A stretch of 46,260 nt of DNA, from positions 1 through 46,260 of the forward strand of contig CALKBO010000010.1 in the NCBI GenBank assembly GCA_937989875.1, given 5' to 3'. Below are positions 1-10,835 of the stretch, piece after piece. The notes beneath the pieces are model-generated. The model made no database searches and had not been told where the DNA came from. It saw only the letters and a list, made by a program, of their open reading frames with translations. The stretch's first letter is position 1. Each line of letters begins with the position of its first letter. The position numbers and the translations under genes are program-made. The stretch comes from an uncultured Collinsella sp. GTDB taxonomy: Bacteria > Actinomycetota > Coriobacteriia > Coriobacteriales > Coriobacteriaceae.

Positions 1-162
1 GACACATGTATGTCAATCCTGGTCTAACAGAGCCTTTTTTAATCCCCGTCCCAGAGAAATCATTATGCATAGAAAGTCATAATTATCATTTCGTAAACAT
101 TTCGATGAAATTAACGCCATGAGGCATGCTTGCGGTTACAATACCGCGAGGCCTAACTACAC
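1..162. other. Upstream region of carA, no gene seen
   Basis: No convincing coding sequence is seen here. The first 120 bases are AT-rich compared with the rest of the window. A candidate -10 hexamer TACAAT lies at 137-142 inside a small GCGGT/ACCGC inverted repeat (132-136 and 143-147), but no good -35 is present. Two AT-rich blocks at 61-70 and 78-90 resemble halves of an arginine box, but the match is weak. The upstream gene lies outside the window. Confidence 0.3.
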
Positions 163-196
163 ACCTTTAAGCCGGTCCTGTGAGACCGGGAAGGAG
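163..196 (+). promoter_or_regulatory. PyrR-binding RNA hairpin over the carA ribosome binding site
   Basis: A perfect 6-bp stem, CCGGTC (172-177) with GACCGG (184-189), presents a loop region reading TCCTGTGAGA (176-185). This fits the PyrR recognition core UCCnGnGAGr known from pyrimidine operon leaders. The hairpin ends one base before the Shine-Dalgarno AAGGAG (191-196), and the ATG is at 201. No terminator or antiterminator pair is visible. The layout therefore suggests UMP-dependent translational repression by PyrR, as described for mycobacterial pyr leaders, rather than Bacillus-type attenuation. No pyrR gene is in the window. Confidence 0.75.
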
Positions 197-200
197 AATT

Positions 201-1640
201 ATGGCGAACAACCATACCGCGGGCGCTGCCGCCCGCACCTTCGCGCCCAGCGAGCTTTGCCAGCGTATGCTGGCCAAAACCAGCAAGGGCACCTGCGGTC
301 CCTGCATTCTGTATCTTGAGGATGGGACCATTTTTTATGGACGTGCATGCGGCGCCGAGGGCACCGCGACCGGCGAAGTCTGCTTCAACACCTCACTCGA
401 GGGCTACTTTGAGGTCATGACCGACCCGAGTTATGCCGGCCAAATCGTAACCATGACCTATCCGCAGATCGGCAACTACGGTATCGACGAGACCGACGTC
501 CAGTCGGCCTTCCCCGGCGACGCCGTGCGCCCTGCGAGCGCTCCGGCTATGCGCGGCATGATCGTTCGCGACATGTGCACCACGCCTTCTAACTGGCGCT
601 CGGCCGTCAGCGTGCCGGAGTATCTGCGCGCCCACGGCATCGTCGCTATCGAGGGCGTCGACACCCGCGCTCTGGTGCGCCATCTGCGCGACAATGGTTC
701 CAAGATGGGCATTATCTCGACCGAGATCTTCGACGTCGACGAGCTTGCCGAGCGTCTGGCCGCAGCGCCCACGCTGGTAGGCGAGAACCTGGTCAAGACC
801 GTAAGTTGCCCCGCGCCTCATGAGTTTGTGGCTGCCGACCTGCCTGCCACGCATGACTTTGCGCTTTCGGCTGCCGCTCCTGCCCGTCACAAAGTGGTCG
901 CCTACGACTGCGGTGTGAAGCGCGGCATTCTGGAGGGGCTGGTCCGCGCCGGCTGCGACCTTACCGTCGTGCCGTGGGACACGCCCGCGAGTGAGGTGCT
1001 CGACATGAATCCCGACGGCGTCTTTTTGTCCAATGGCCCCGGCGACCCCGACGCCGTGGTGGAGACCTACGAGCAGGTGCAGCAGCTGATCGGCAAGGTG
1101 CCGGTCTTTGGTATTTGTCTTGGTCACCAGATGATCAGCCTGGCCTGCGGCGCCCAGATGGAAAAGCTTAAGTTCGGTCACCGCGGTGGCAACCAGCCGG
1201 TTATGAACCTGGTAAGCCGCCGTGTGGAGATCACCGCGCAAAACCATGGCTTTGGCCTGCTGTTCCCCAGCTTGGGCAAGCTTGTCCCCGAGCTTTCCGG
1301 CGGCGAGACCGAGCATGCGGCCGATGGAGATCTGCGCGTCTGGGTGCGCCGCGGAATCGCGCCGGTCGTGATGAACGAGCGCTTTGGCCGCATTCGCCTA
1401 ACACATGTGAACCTCAACGACGGCACCGCCGAGGGCATCCAGCTGCTCGACGCCCCGTGCTTCTCGGTCCAGTATCACCCCGAGGCCTCGCCTGGCCCCA
1501 CCGATGCCCACTATCTCTTTACCGCCTTTACGCGACTCATGGACGGCGAGGAGAACTACCTGGACATCGACACCGCGAAGGACCGCCTGGCTGGCTGGAA
1601 CTTTGCCGAGACCGCCGCGACCGAGACCGAGGAGAACTAA
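201..1640 (+). CDS. carA: Carbamoyl-phosphate synthase small subunit (glutaminase)
   Basis: CarA hydrolyses glutamine and passes ammonia to CarB, which makes carbamoyl phosphate for pyrimidines and arginine. The start is the ATG at 201, four bases after AAGGAG; an in-frame GTG at 180 lies inside the PyrR hairpin. The N-terminal CPSase domain (about residues 43-180) is followed by a class I glutamine amidotransferase domain with nucleophile Cys306 in GICLGHQ and the His426/Glu428 pair in YHPEASPG. At 479 residues it is about 100 longer than E. coli CarA. The extra length is an N-terminal extension of about 40 residues, an insertion of about 45 residues between QNHGF and the RLTHVNLNDGT motif, and a roughly 30-residue acidic tail. 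carB starts one base after its stop, so the two are co-translated. Confidence 0.95.
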   Translation: MANNHTAGAAARTFAPSELCQRMLAKTSKGTCGPCILYLEDGTIFYGRACGAEGTATGEVCFNTSLEGYFEVMTDPSYAGQIVTMTYPQIGNYGIDETDVQSAFPGDAVRPASAPAMRGMIVRDMCTTPSNWRSAVSVPEYLRAHGIVAIEGVDTRALVRHLRDNGSKMGIISTEIFDVDELAERLAAAPTLVGENLVKTVSCPAPHEFVAADLPATHDFALSAAAPARHKVVAYDCGVKRGILEGLVRAGCDLTVVPWDTPASEVLDMNPDGVFLSNGPGDPDAVVETYEQVQQLIGKVPVFGICLGHQMISLACGAQMEKLKFGHRGGNQPVMNLVSRRVEITAQNHGFGLLFPSLGKLVPELSGGETEHAADGDLRVWVRRGIAPVVMNERFGRIRLTHVNLNDGTAEGIQLLDAPCFSVQYHPEASPGPTDAHYLFTAFTRLMDGEENYLDIDTAKDRLAGWNFAETAATETEEN

Positions 1641-1641
1641 C

Positions 1642-4956
<3,315 letters not shown>

Positions 4957-4967
4957 TTGACCTGGTC

Positions 4968-5052
4968 GGCCGGGGCGGGAGCCGGACACTTTCTCTCGGA
5001 AACTGGGCTTCGCGAAGTTTTCCGAGAGAAAGGACCGCCTCCCGCCCCGGCC
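4968..5052. repeat. Long imperfect palindrome after carB
   Basis: The outer arms 4968-4980 and 5040-5052 are perfect 13-bp inverted copies (GGCCGGGGCGGGA). Inner arms around CTTTCTCTCGGAAAC (4989-5003) pair with a near-exact inverse ending near 5032. The structure could fold into a stem of over 35 bp. It starts only 12 bases after the carB stop and could stop transcription or protect the mRNA end, but no T-run follows. Confidence 0.7.
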
Positions 5053-5125
5053 TGCGGTGACTTGGTTGCACCGTGTGCTGCCGAAGGGGCTTTGCGCGAT
5101 GACTAGGGCTGAATAGAAAATGAAT

Positions 5126-5161
5126 GTGGGCTCTGTCGTTCGAATGAACGACAGAGCCCAC
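5126..5161. terminator. Hairpin terminator candidate after carB
   Basis: A perfect 16-bp stem (5126-5141 with 5146-5161) has a GAAT loop. It is flanked by GTTAATATTT downstream and by an A-rich block upstream (T-rich on the other strand), so it could act in both directions. Confidence 0.6.
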
Positions 5162-5210
5162 GTTAATATTTCAGCCAACGTACGTCATGGCAATTCCCGG
5201 TAGGTCGCAG

Positions 5211-5298
5211 GGCGCTTCGCGGGCGGGCCAGGCTTTATCTGAACGACTTTGCGAAGCAACCGGAGTGAAGATAAAGCCTGGCCCGCCCGCGAAGCGCC
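5211..5298. repeat. Perfect 30-bp inverted repeat upstream of purE
   Basis: Arms 5211-5240 and 5269-5298 are exact inverse complements, separated by 28 bases. The arms begin GGCGCTTCGCGGGCGGGCC. The structure lies between the carB terminator and the probable purE promoter. It differs in sequence from the palindrome at 4968-5052. Confidence 0.85.
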
Positions 5299-5324
5299 AC
5301 AAAGACCGCAGGGACGGGAGCGGC

Positions 5325-5330
5325 TATACT
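5325..5330 (+). promoter_or_regulatory. Probable -10 element for purE
   Basis: TATACT lies 64 bases upstream of the purE ATG. The position 17 bases further upstream (AAAGAC) is a poor -35 match. The leader would start about 5337 and contains AGGAGG at 5379-5384. Confidence 0.35.
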
Positions 5331-5393
5331 ACTCTCAGTAGTTAAGGGTCGCGGATCCGCCGCGTCACCGCTCTCAACAGGAGGTCTTTGTTT

Positions 5394-5858
5394 ATGGCAG
5401 ATCAAAAGCCGGTTGTCGGGATCATCATGGGTTCCAAGTCCGATCTGGGCGTTATGGAAGGCTGCACCGCCGAGCTCGAGGCGCTGGGCGTGCCCTATGA
5501 GCTCGTCATTGCGAGCGCACACCGCACGCCGGCGAAGGTCCACGAGTGGGCTTCGACTGCTGCCGATCGCGGTATCAAAGTGATTATCGCCGCCGCCGGC
5601 AAGGCCGCTCACCTGGGTGGTGTCGTGGCTGCCTTTACGCCGCTGCCGGTCATCGGCGTGCCTATGAAGACGAGTGACCTGGGCGGTATGGATTCGCTGC
5701 TGTCGATGGTGCAGATGCCTTCGGGCGTGCCCGTGGCCTGCGTTGCCATCAACGGCGCCAAGAACGCCGCCATCTACGCCACGCAGATTCTAGGCGCTTG
5801 CGACCCCGAGTACCGCAAGGTTATCGAGAAGATGAAGCAGGAGATGGCCGACGCCTAG
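5394..5858 (+). CDS. purE: N5-carboxyaminoimidazole ribonucleotide mutase
   Basis: Class I PurE converts N5-CAIR to CAIR in purine synthesis. The 154-residue protein has the usual PurE length and carries the signature GSKSDLGVM near the N-terminus and SAHRTP (the His/Arg of the substrate pocket), followed by an alanine/glycine-rich AAAGKAAHLGGVVAA core. ATG 5394 is chosen because it lies nine bases after AGGAGG; a TTG at 5388 is too close. The partner purK is not in the window. The sortase gene follows after 35 bases with its own ribosome binding site. Confidence 0.94.
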   Translation: MADQKPVVGIIMGSKSDLGVMEGCTAELEALGVPYELVIASAHRTPAKVHEWASTAADRGIKVIIAAAGKAAHLGGVVAAFTPLPVIGVPMKTSDLGGMDSLLSMVQMPSGVPVACVAINGAKNAAIYATQILGACDPEYRKVIEKMKQEMADA

Positions 5859-5893
5859 GCGTTCTGCCGTTTCACCGCAGTATAAGGAGAGCC

Positions 5894-6892
5894 ATGTCCG
5901 ACTATCAGGGAAAACGATTCAAGGCTTCTCAGATTCCCGATCCATCGAAGCCGGGTGCTGCCCATGCGGCGCAGCAGGGTCGGGCATCCTCTCCTCAGCA
6001 GCCGCGCGCGCCGCGCCCCGTGACACCGGCGACGCATCGTCGACAGGACGCGCCAGCCGCATATCGACCTTCATCTTATAGCAACGCTAAGAAGCCGCCC
6101 CGGTCTTCATCGCATGCCGCGCCGTCGGATTACACCGAGCCGCCGCGCAAAAAGCGCCGCTCCATTATTCCCATTCTGCTCATCATCATCGGCATCGGTC
6201 TGATTGTCGCCGCCGCCGCTATCTTTATTAATGCTCAGATTGGCTATAAGCAGGCGAGCGAGTCGTATCAGAAAATCGAGAAGCAATATGTAAGCGATAA
6301 GGACGCCAGCGGCGTGCCGATTATCGACTTCGATGCGCTTGCTCAGACAAACCCCGAGATTGTGGGTTGGATTTACGCGCCGGGAACCAACATCAACTAT
6401 CCCGTGGTGCAGTCCAATAACAACTCCAAATACCTCAACACGCTGTTTGACGGTACGTCCAATGCATCGGGTGCGATTTTCTTGGACAGTGACGATACCG
6501 CGCCGGGAATGGTTGACCAGCAGACCACGATCTACGGCCACCACATGAACGACGGATCGATGTTCAATGTGATCTCGGATACGACCGATCAGGCGACGTT
6601 CGACAGCATAGAGTACGTGTATTACATCACGCGCGACGCCACCTATAAACTGCGACCACTGGCGACCAAAGTTGTCGAGGACACGTATGCCAAGGCGCGC
6701 ACGCCCAATTTTGAGGGCGACGACGGGCTCAAGAACTACCTGTCCGAGATGCTCGACGGTGCCTCTGCCGTGGCGAGCGATGCCATCGATCGTGCCGCTT
6801 CGGCAACCAAGGTGGCAACGCTTGTGACCTGTCGTTCGTTATCGCTGAGCAACACGCGTGCCGTCATGGTGCTCACGCCGGTCGAGGAATAA
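5894..6892 (+). CDS. Class B sortase (membrane-anchored transpeptidase)
   Basis: Sortases cleave a sorting motif in surface proteins and attach them to the cell wall or join pilin subunits. This 332-residue protein has a long basic, Pro/Ser-rich cytoplasmic head (residues 1-90), one membrane helix (about 91-112) and an external catalytic domain. His216 (in YGHHM), Cys313 (in LVTCRS) and Arg322 form the sortase triad. The Cys-to-Arg spacing and the YGHHM context fit class B. The start ATG 5894 follows AAGGAG at 5884-5889. No sorting-signal substrate is encoded nearby, so it may be a housekeeping enzyme or serve a distant locus. Confidence 0.85.
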   Translation: MSDYQGKRFKASQIPDPSKPGAAHAAQQGRASSPQQPRAPRPVTPATHRRQDAPAAYRPSSYSNAKKPPRSSSHAAPSDYTEPPRKKRRSIIPILLIIIGIGLIVAAAAIFINAQIGYKQASESYQKIEKQYVSDKDASGVPIIDFDALAQTNPEIVGWIYAPGTNINYPVVQSNNNSKYLNTLFDGTSNASGAIFLDSDDTAPGMVDQQTTIYGHHMNDGSMFNVISDTTDQATFDSIEYVYYITRDATYKLRPLATKVVEDTYAKARTPNFEGDDGLKNYLSEMLDGASAVASDAIDRAASATKVATLVTCRSLSLSNTRAVMVLTPVEE

Positions 6893-6901
6893 GTTGTTCG
6901 A

Positions 6902-6938
6902 GAGTAGCTAAAAAAGCCCCGTTCCAAATTGGCTACTC
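6902..6938. repeat. Short inverted repeat between sortase and MoaE-like genes
   Basis: GAGTAGC (6902-6908) is inversely repeated by GCTACTC (6932-6938) around an A6 run and GCCCCG. It starts ten bases after the sortase stop. It may be a weak terminator or another short palindromic repeat. Confidence 0.4.
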
Positions 6939-6959
6939 GATGACGGTAAGGGAGAAATG

Positions 6960-7376
6960 ATGCTTGAGAATGGCAAAACGATGCCTTCGGTTGATGCTTG
7001 GCTGCGCGAGGCCAAGGCCGATTCGTCGGCACCTGCGTGCGGTATGTATCTGACACATAACGGTGTGGTGCGCGCGACGCCCAAGTCCGAGGTCCGCGGG
7101 ATCGAAACCGATGGCGTAGCTCCCGGGCGCAGGGTGGGCGGCATGGTGTTCGGCTTCGATGCTCAGAAAGTGCAGGCTGCTATCGAGGCCACGCGCGCGA
7201 TGCCGGGTATCGGCTATGTGCGCGTGTGGCTGGCAAGCGGCGAGCTTGCCGTAGGTGACGACATCATGCTCGTGCTCATTGGCGGGGACATTCGCCCGCA
7301 TGTGGTCGATGCGCTGCAGTCGCTCGTCGGCACCATCAAGAACGAGTGCGTGAGCGAGGTCGAGCGCGAGGTGTAA
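6960..7376 (+). CDS. MoaE-like molybdopterin synthase family protein
   Basis: The 138-residue sequence resembles the MoaE family, whose members transfer sulfur to cyclic pyranopterin with MoaD. The visible pattern is GMYLTHNGVVR, a central MVFGFDAQKV helix, MPGIGYVRVWLASGELAVGDD and a C-terminal IRPHVVDALQSLVGTIKNE helix. The segment of MoaE normally containing the W-K-K-E catalytic lysine is replaced by a glutamate-rich tail, so activity as a canonical synthase is uncertain. ATG 6957 and ATG 6960 are adjacent; 6960 gives better spacing (five bases) from AAGGGAG. No moaA, moaC, moaD or mogA lies nearby. Confidence 0.65.
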   Translation: MLENGKTMPSVDAWLREAKADSSAPACGMYLTHNGVVRATPKSEVRGIETDGVAPGRRVGGMVFGFDAQKVQAAIEATRAMPGIGYVRVWLASGELAVGDDIMLVLIGGDIRPHVVDALQSLVGTIKNECVSEVEREV

Positions 7377-7409
7377 GGCCTCGTCGGCAATCCGAGTCTG
7401 TCTATAGCG

Positions 7410-7450
7410 AAAGCCCGCCGGCAGTTCATGTAGATCTGCCAGCGGGCTTT
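7410..7450. terminator. Bidirectional terminator between convergent genes
   Basis: The stem AAAGCCCGCCGGCAG (7410-7424) pairs with 7436-7450, with one mismatch and an 11-base loop. It has A-rich and T-rich ends and lies between the convergent MoaE-like and CmpB-family genes. Confidence 0.75.
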
Positions 7451-7482
7451 GATGTGTTGGAGCTATTTTGCTCTGGCGTTTG

Positions 7483-8712
7483 CTACACGCGTGTGGCGTC
7501 CTTGGGGCTCATGGTCATACTCTGAAAACGGTTCTCCATATATTCGTTATCGAAATGCTTGTCATAGAACTGTGCGACGGGAATATTTCGAACGGTTCCG
7601 TTGACGCGCTGATACCAATAGTCGAGCGATTGCAACGTCATGACGCCGTCGATCAACATGACGGCGGTCAGGATGACGGTAGCAGAGTAGCGGCGTTTCC
7701 ATGGAATCATATTGATGAGCTTAAGCAGGCGCGGCAGCAAGACCTTGATCCAGATGAGGCCACCCAGGCCCCACATGCAGGCAAACGGCGTGCATGTGCG
7801 TCCCCCGGTCAATACCGCGATGGGATCGGGCATGCCGAATAGCCTAATGTGTGAATAGCTCCACGACACCACGCCAAATGAGGTCTGCATAAACCAGCCT
7901 ACAAACACCTCGAAAGCGCCGCCGATCAGGGCACTTACCAGGAAAATGATCAGAGGATTCTTTTTATAGAAGCGGTTGAGCGCCATGGTCATGAGCACCG
8001 CGCCAAATCCGTAGATGGGGCTAAAGGGGCCAAATAGCATACCGGCACGGTCCTGATAGACGCCGGGATCGACGACGACCATATGCCAGACTTCCTCGAG
8101 AATGAGACCTAACACGCTGCAGACGAAGAATACCCAGAACAGGTTGAAGTAGTTGAGCTTGATGTAGCCCTCGCCGGTTTCGTCGCGGCCGAGCATCCCC
8201 TCGGCGGCGGCATCGCGGTCGAGCATCTCTTGCAGACGGCGCTGCAGTTCGCGCTCCTGGCGTAGCGTGGGGTCGACGGTGGCCGACAGCGCAATGAGGA
8301 TGACAAGCTGGACGGCGGGGCGCAGCAGGAAGGGTCCGATGCCCTGGAGCATCACGTCAACTAAAAGCTCCACGACGGTAAATGCGATGAGGACGTAAGA
8401 CAGGCGGGCGGCATTGCGCCGCTGGTCCTTGATGAGGTCCAGGCCAAAGACGATCAAGATGATCGCGCTTGCCGCCGAGAGCATAATGCCGGCGACGATA
8501 AGGCCAACCGCGACCAGGGTGTTATCACCGAGCTTAGCGGCGACGTTGCCGTTAATGAGTGCGGTGATGACCTGCCACATAAAGACGGCGACTGACGGGA
8601 GCGTGCCCACGCCAGATAGGGTGCACAGGACTGCGTAGACCTTGATGATAAGGGGGATCTTCTTGGCCTCCGTGGTGCTGGGGACACTGGGGTCGAGTTG
8701 ATTTCGATCCAT
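7483..8712 (-). CDS. CmpB-family (putative ABC transporter type IV) membrane protein
   Basis: A 409-residue polytopic membrane protein. The N-terminal part has about four hydrophobic segments. The C-terminal half, from FNLFWVFFVCSVLGLILEE onward, matches the family annotated as putative ABC-transporter type IV (PF06541), including FGPFSPIYGFGAVLM and an ALIGGAFEVFVGWFMQ helix. Biochemical function is not established for this family and no ATPase gene is adjacent. The start is the ATG whose complement is 8710-8712, with AAAGG upstream on the minus strand. It is transcribed alone and ends at the shared terminator 7410-7450. Confidence 0.7.
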   Translation of the reverse strand: MDRNQLDPSVPSTTEAKKIPLIIKVYAVLCTLSGVGTLPSVAVFMWQVITALINGNVAAKLGDNTLVAVGLIVAGIMLSAASAIILIVFGLDLIKDQRRNAARLSYVLIAFTVVELLVDVMLQGIGPFLLRPAVQLVILIALSATVDPTLRQERELQRRLQEMLDRDAAAEGMLGRDETGEGYIKLNYFNLFWVFFVCSVLGLILEEVWHMVVVDPGVYQDRAGMLFGPFSPIYGFGAVLMTMALNRFYKKNPLIIFLVSALIGGAFEVFVGWFMQTSFGVVSWSYSHIRLFGMPDPIAVLTGGRTCTPFACMWGLGGLIWIKVLLPRLLKLINMIPWKRRYSATVILTAVMLIDGVMTLQSLDYWYQRVNGTVRNIPVAQFYDKHFDNEYMENRFQSMTMSPKDATRV

Positions 8713-8961
8713 ACGCTACCTTTCTCGTCTTGTAGTAGCCTACAAGGATACGCCGACGACCAGCTAAAAGACAGGACGAACGTCCCAATTGCAACAATGT
8801 AGCCCCTAGCGCGGGCGAGACACGGCGCACGGGAAGTCTTCGAGGCCGTTGCCCCTGAGAGTGGACTACCCAATAAAATGTTTGGTCGCAAAACGGATAA
8901 TAAGCTCGGTGGGCTTTTAAAAAGCGCTGCTCATGCGCGGGGGAGCGCGTCGCGCCGTGCG

Positions 8962-8967
8962 TATAAT
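8962..8967 (+). promoter_or_regulatory. Probable -10 element for purF
   Basis: A consensus TATAAT lies 42 bases before the purF ATG, with TG three bases upstream of it (near-extended -10). No recognisable -35 is present at the expected distance. The remaining 8713-8961 region between the divergent genes shows no other feature. Confidence 0.45.
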
Positions 8968-9008
8968 AAGGCGGGTAACGCCAAAATACGAGGCTCTGAG
9001 GGGATGCC

Positions 9009-10679
9009 ATGTCTCAAGAAACCATCCGCGCGGCCGAGCGTGCCGCGGGACAGGTGAACGCCATGTCGACGTATGATCCGGACTCTGACCAGCTGCATGA
9101 GGAATGCGGCGTTTTTGGTGTCTGGGCGCCCGATCGCGACGTGGCTCGACTGACGTACTTTGGCCTGCGTGCACTGCAGCATCGCGGCCAAGAATCGGCG
9201 GGAATCGCCGTTGGTGACGGCGGTACGGTTATGGTCCGCAAGGATCTGGGCCTGCTCGACCGCGTGTTCTCCAATGCCGACTTGTCGACGCTCTCCGGTC
9301 AGCTGGCCGTGGGTCATGTGCGCTACGGCACCGCCGGCGCCAAGAGCTGGGAAGCCTCTCAGCCGCACCTCTCTACCATCAATAGCGTCATTATCGCGCT
9401 CGCGCACAACGGCACCCTCGTCAACACCGACGAGCTGCGTCGCCAGCTGATCGAGCTGGGCGTACCGTTCCTCTCCAACTCGGATTCCGAGGTCGCGACC
9501 AAACTCATCGGCTACTTTACTCAGCGTACTGGCCATCTGCGCGAGGGCATTCGCAAGACCATGGAGCTCGTGCGCGGCGGCTACGCCATGACGCTCATCA
9601 ACGAGCAGGCGCTCTACGCATTCCGCGATCCGCACGGCATTCGCCCGCTCGTGCTGGGCAAGCTGGTGGATGAGGGCCTGGACCAGGCCGATGCCGCATC
9701 CGTTTCGCAGCTGCCGTCGCAGGACGGCGCCGCGACGGTCGACGCCACCACCCATGTCACGCGCGCCGGCGGCTGGGTCGTTGCCTCCGAGACCTGCGCG
9801 CTCGATATCGTGGGCGCCGAGTACGTCCGCGACGTCCGTCCCGGTGAGATTTTGCGCATCAGCGCCGAGGGCCTTGTGTCCGAGCAGGGCGTGCCTGCCG
9901 CCGAAGAGCCTGCTAACTGCATTTTTGAGCAGGTCTACTTTGCTCGCCCCGATTCCATCATGAACGGCAAGAGCGTCTACGCCTGCCGTTATGACATGGG
10001 TCGTCAGCTGGCACATGAGGAGCCCGTCGAGGCCGACCTGGTCATCGGCGTGCCCGACTCCGGCCTGCCGCCCGCGGAGGGCTATTCGCACGAGAGCGGC
10101 ATTCCCTTTGGCGAGGGCCTCATCAAGAACCGCTACGTGGGCCGTACGTTTATCGAGCCTACGCAGGAGTTGCGCGCCATGGGCGTGCGCATGAAGCTCA
10201 ACCCGCTGCGCGACAACATCGAGGGCAAGCGCCTGGTCGTCATCGACGACTCCATCGTGCGTGGCACCACCATGGTGCAGCTCGTCAAGATGCTGCGCAA
10301 CGCTGGCGCCAAGGAGATTCATATCCGCATCAACTCGCCCGAGGTCATCTGGCCGTGCTTCTACGGTATCGATACCGACGTACAGTCGCAGCTTATCAGC
10401 GCCAACAAGACGGTCGACGAGATTTGCGAGTATATCGGCGCCGATTCGCTGGCCTTCCTTTCGGTCGAGGGCCTGCTGAAGGTCATGCCCAAGGGCGGTT
10501 ACTGCGATGCGTGCTTTACCGGCCGCTACCCCGTGGCGATTCCCGAGAGCTTTGGCCGCGACAAGTTTATGGAGGGCTTTAAGCCCCGCAACCTGGATAA
10601 GCCGCTGCACTTTGACGACGACGCCGTGGTCGAGAAATACGACGACCGCAGCTGGGAAGAGAAGCACGGCGAGGCCTAA
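9009..10679 (+). CDS. purF: Amidophosphoribosyltransferase, Fe-S type
   Basis: PurF performs the first committed purine step, replacing the PRPP pyrophosphate with ammonia from glutamine. The N-terminal Ntn glutaminase would begin at Cys33 (EECGVFGVW) after removal of a propeptide; the C-terminal PRTase domain carries VVIDDSIVRGTTM. Four cysteines, in ANCIFEQ, WPCFYG and YCDACF, correspond to the 4Fe-4S ligands of the Bacillus-type oxygen-labile enzyme. ATG 9009 gives a 32-residue leader. An in-frame ATG at 9063 would give a 14-residue leader, closer to known propeptides, so the start is uncertain. An extra segment of about 30 residues (QLPSQDGAATVDATTHV) lies in the glutaminase domain. purM and purN follow. 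Confidence 0.95.
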   Translation: MSQETIRAAERAAGQVNAMSTYDPDSDQLHEECGVFGVWAPDRDVARLTYFGLRALQHRGQESAGIAVGDGGTVMVRKDLGLLDRVFSNADLSTLSGQLAVGHVRYGTAGAKSWEASQPHLSTINSVIIALAHNGTLVNTDELRRQLIELGVPFLSNSDSEVATKLIGYFTQRTGHLREGIRKTMELVRGGYAMTLINEQALYAFRDPHGIRPLVLGKLVDEGLDQADAASVSQLPSQDGAATVDATTHVTRAGGWVVASETCALDIVGAEYVRDVRPGEILRISAEGLVSEQGVPAAEEPANCIFEQVYFARPDSIMNGKSVYACRYDMGRQLAHEEPVEADLVIGVPDSGLPPAEGYSHESGIPFGEGLIKNRYVGRTFIEPTQELRAMGVRMKLNPLRDNIEGKRLVVIDDSIVRGTTMVQLVKMLRNAGAKEIHIRINSPEVIWPCFYGIDTDVQSQLISANKTVDEICEYIGADSLAFLSVEGLLKVMPKGGYCDACFTGRYPVAIPESFGRDKFMEGFKPRNLDKPLHFDDDAVVEKYDDRSWEEKHGEA

Positions 10680-10718
10680 AACCTGCCATGTAGGGACAGG
10701 TTCATTTTGGTAGGTTTT
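10678..10718. repeat. Short palindromic repeat overlapping the purF stop
   Basis: Arms AAAACCTGCCA (10678-10688) and TGGTAGGTTTT (10708-10718) differ by one G-U-compatible base. The core reads TAGGGACAGG. The left arm contains the last two bases of the purF stop codon TAA (10677-10679). Related copies are at 21625-21662 and 21786-21824. Confidence 0.7.
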
Positions 10719-10835
10719 ACCTGCTGTTTTGTTGATATGACGGCGCGTGCTGTTATGGCGCGCGCCGAAATGAACGCAACTATGAGCACCGTTTGGCGCC
10801 CGCGCGGCGGACGGTAGTGGGAGAGGAAGGCTCAG

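Noticed and set aside
61..90. Arginine-repressor box upstream of carA
   Set aside because: The two AT-rich blocks match only part of the consensus and lack proper symmetry, so it is mentioned but not called.
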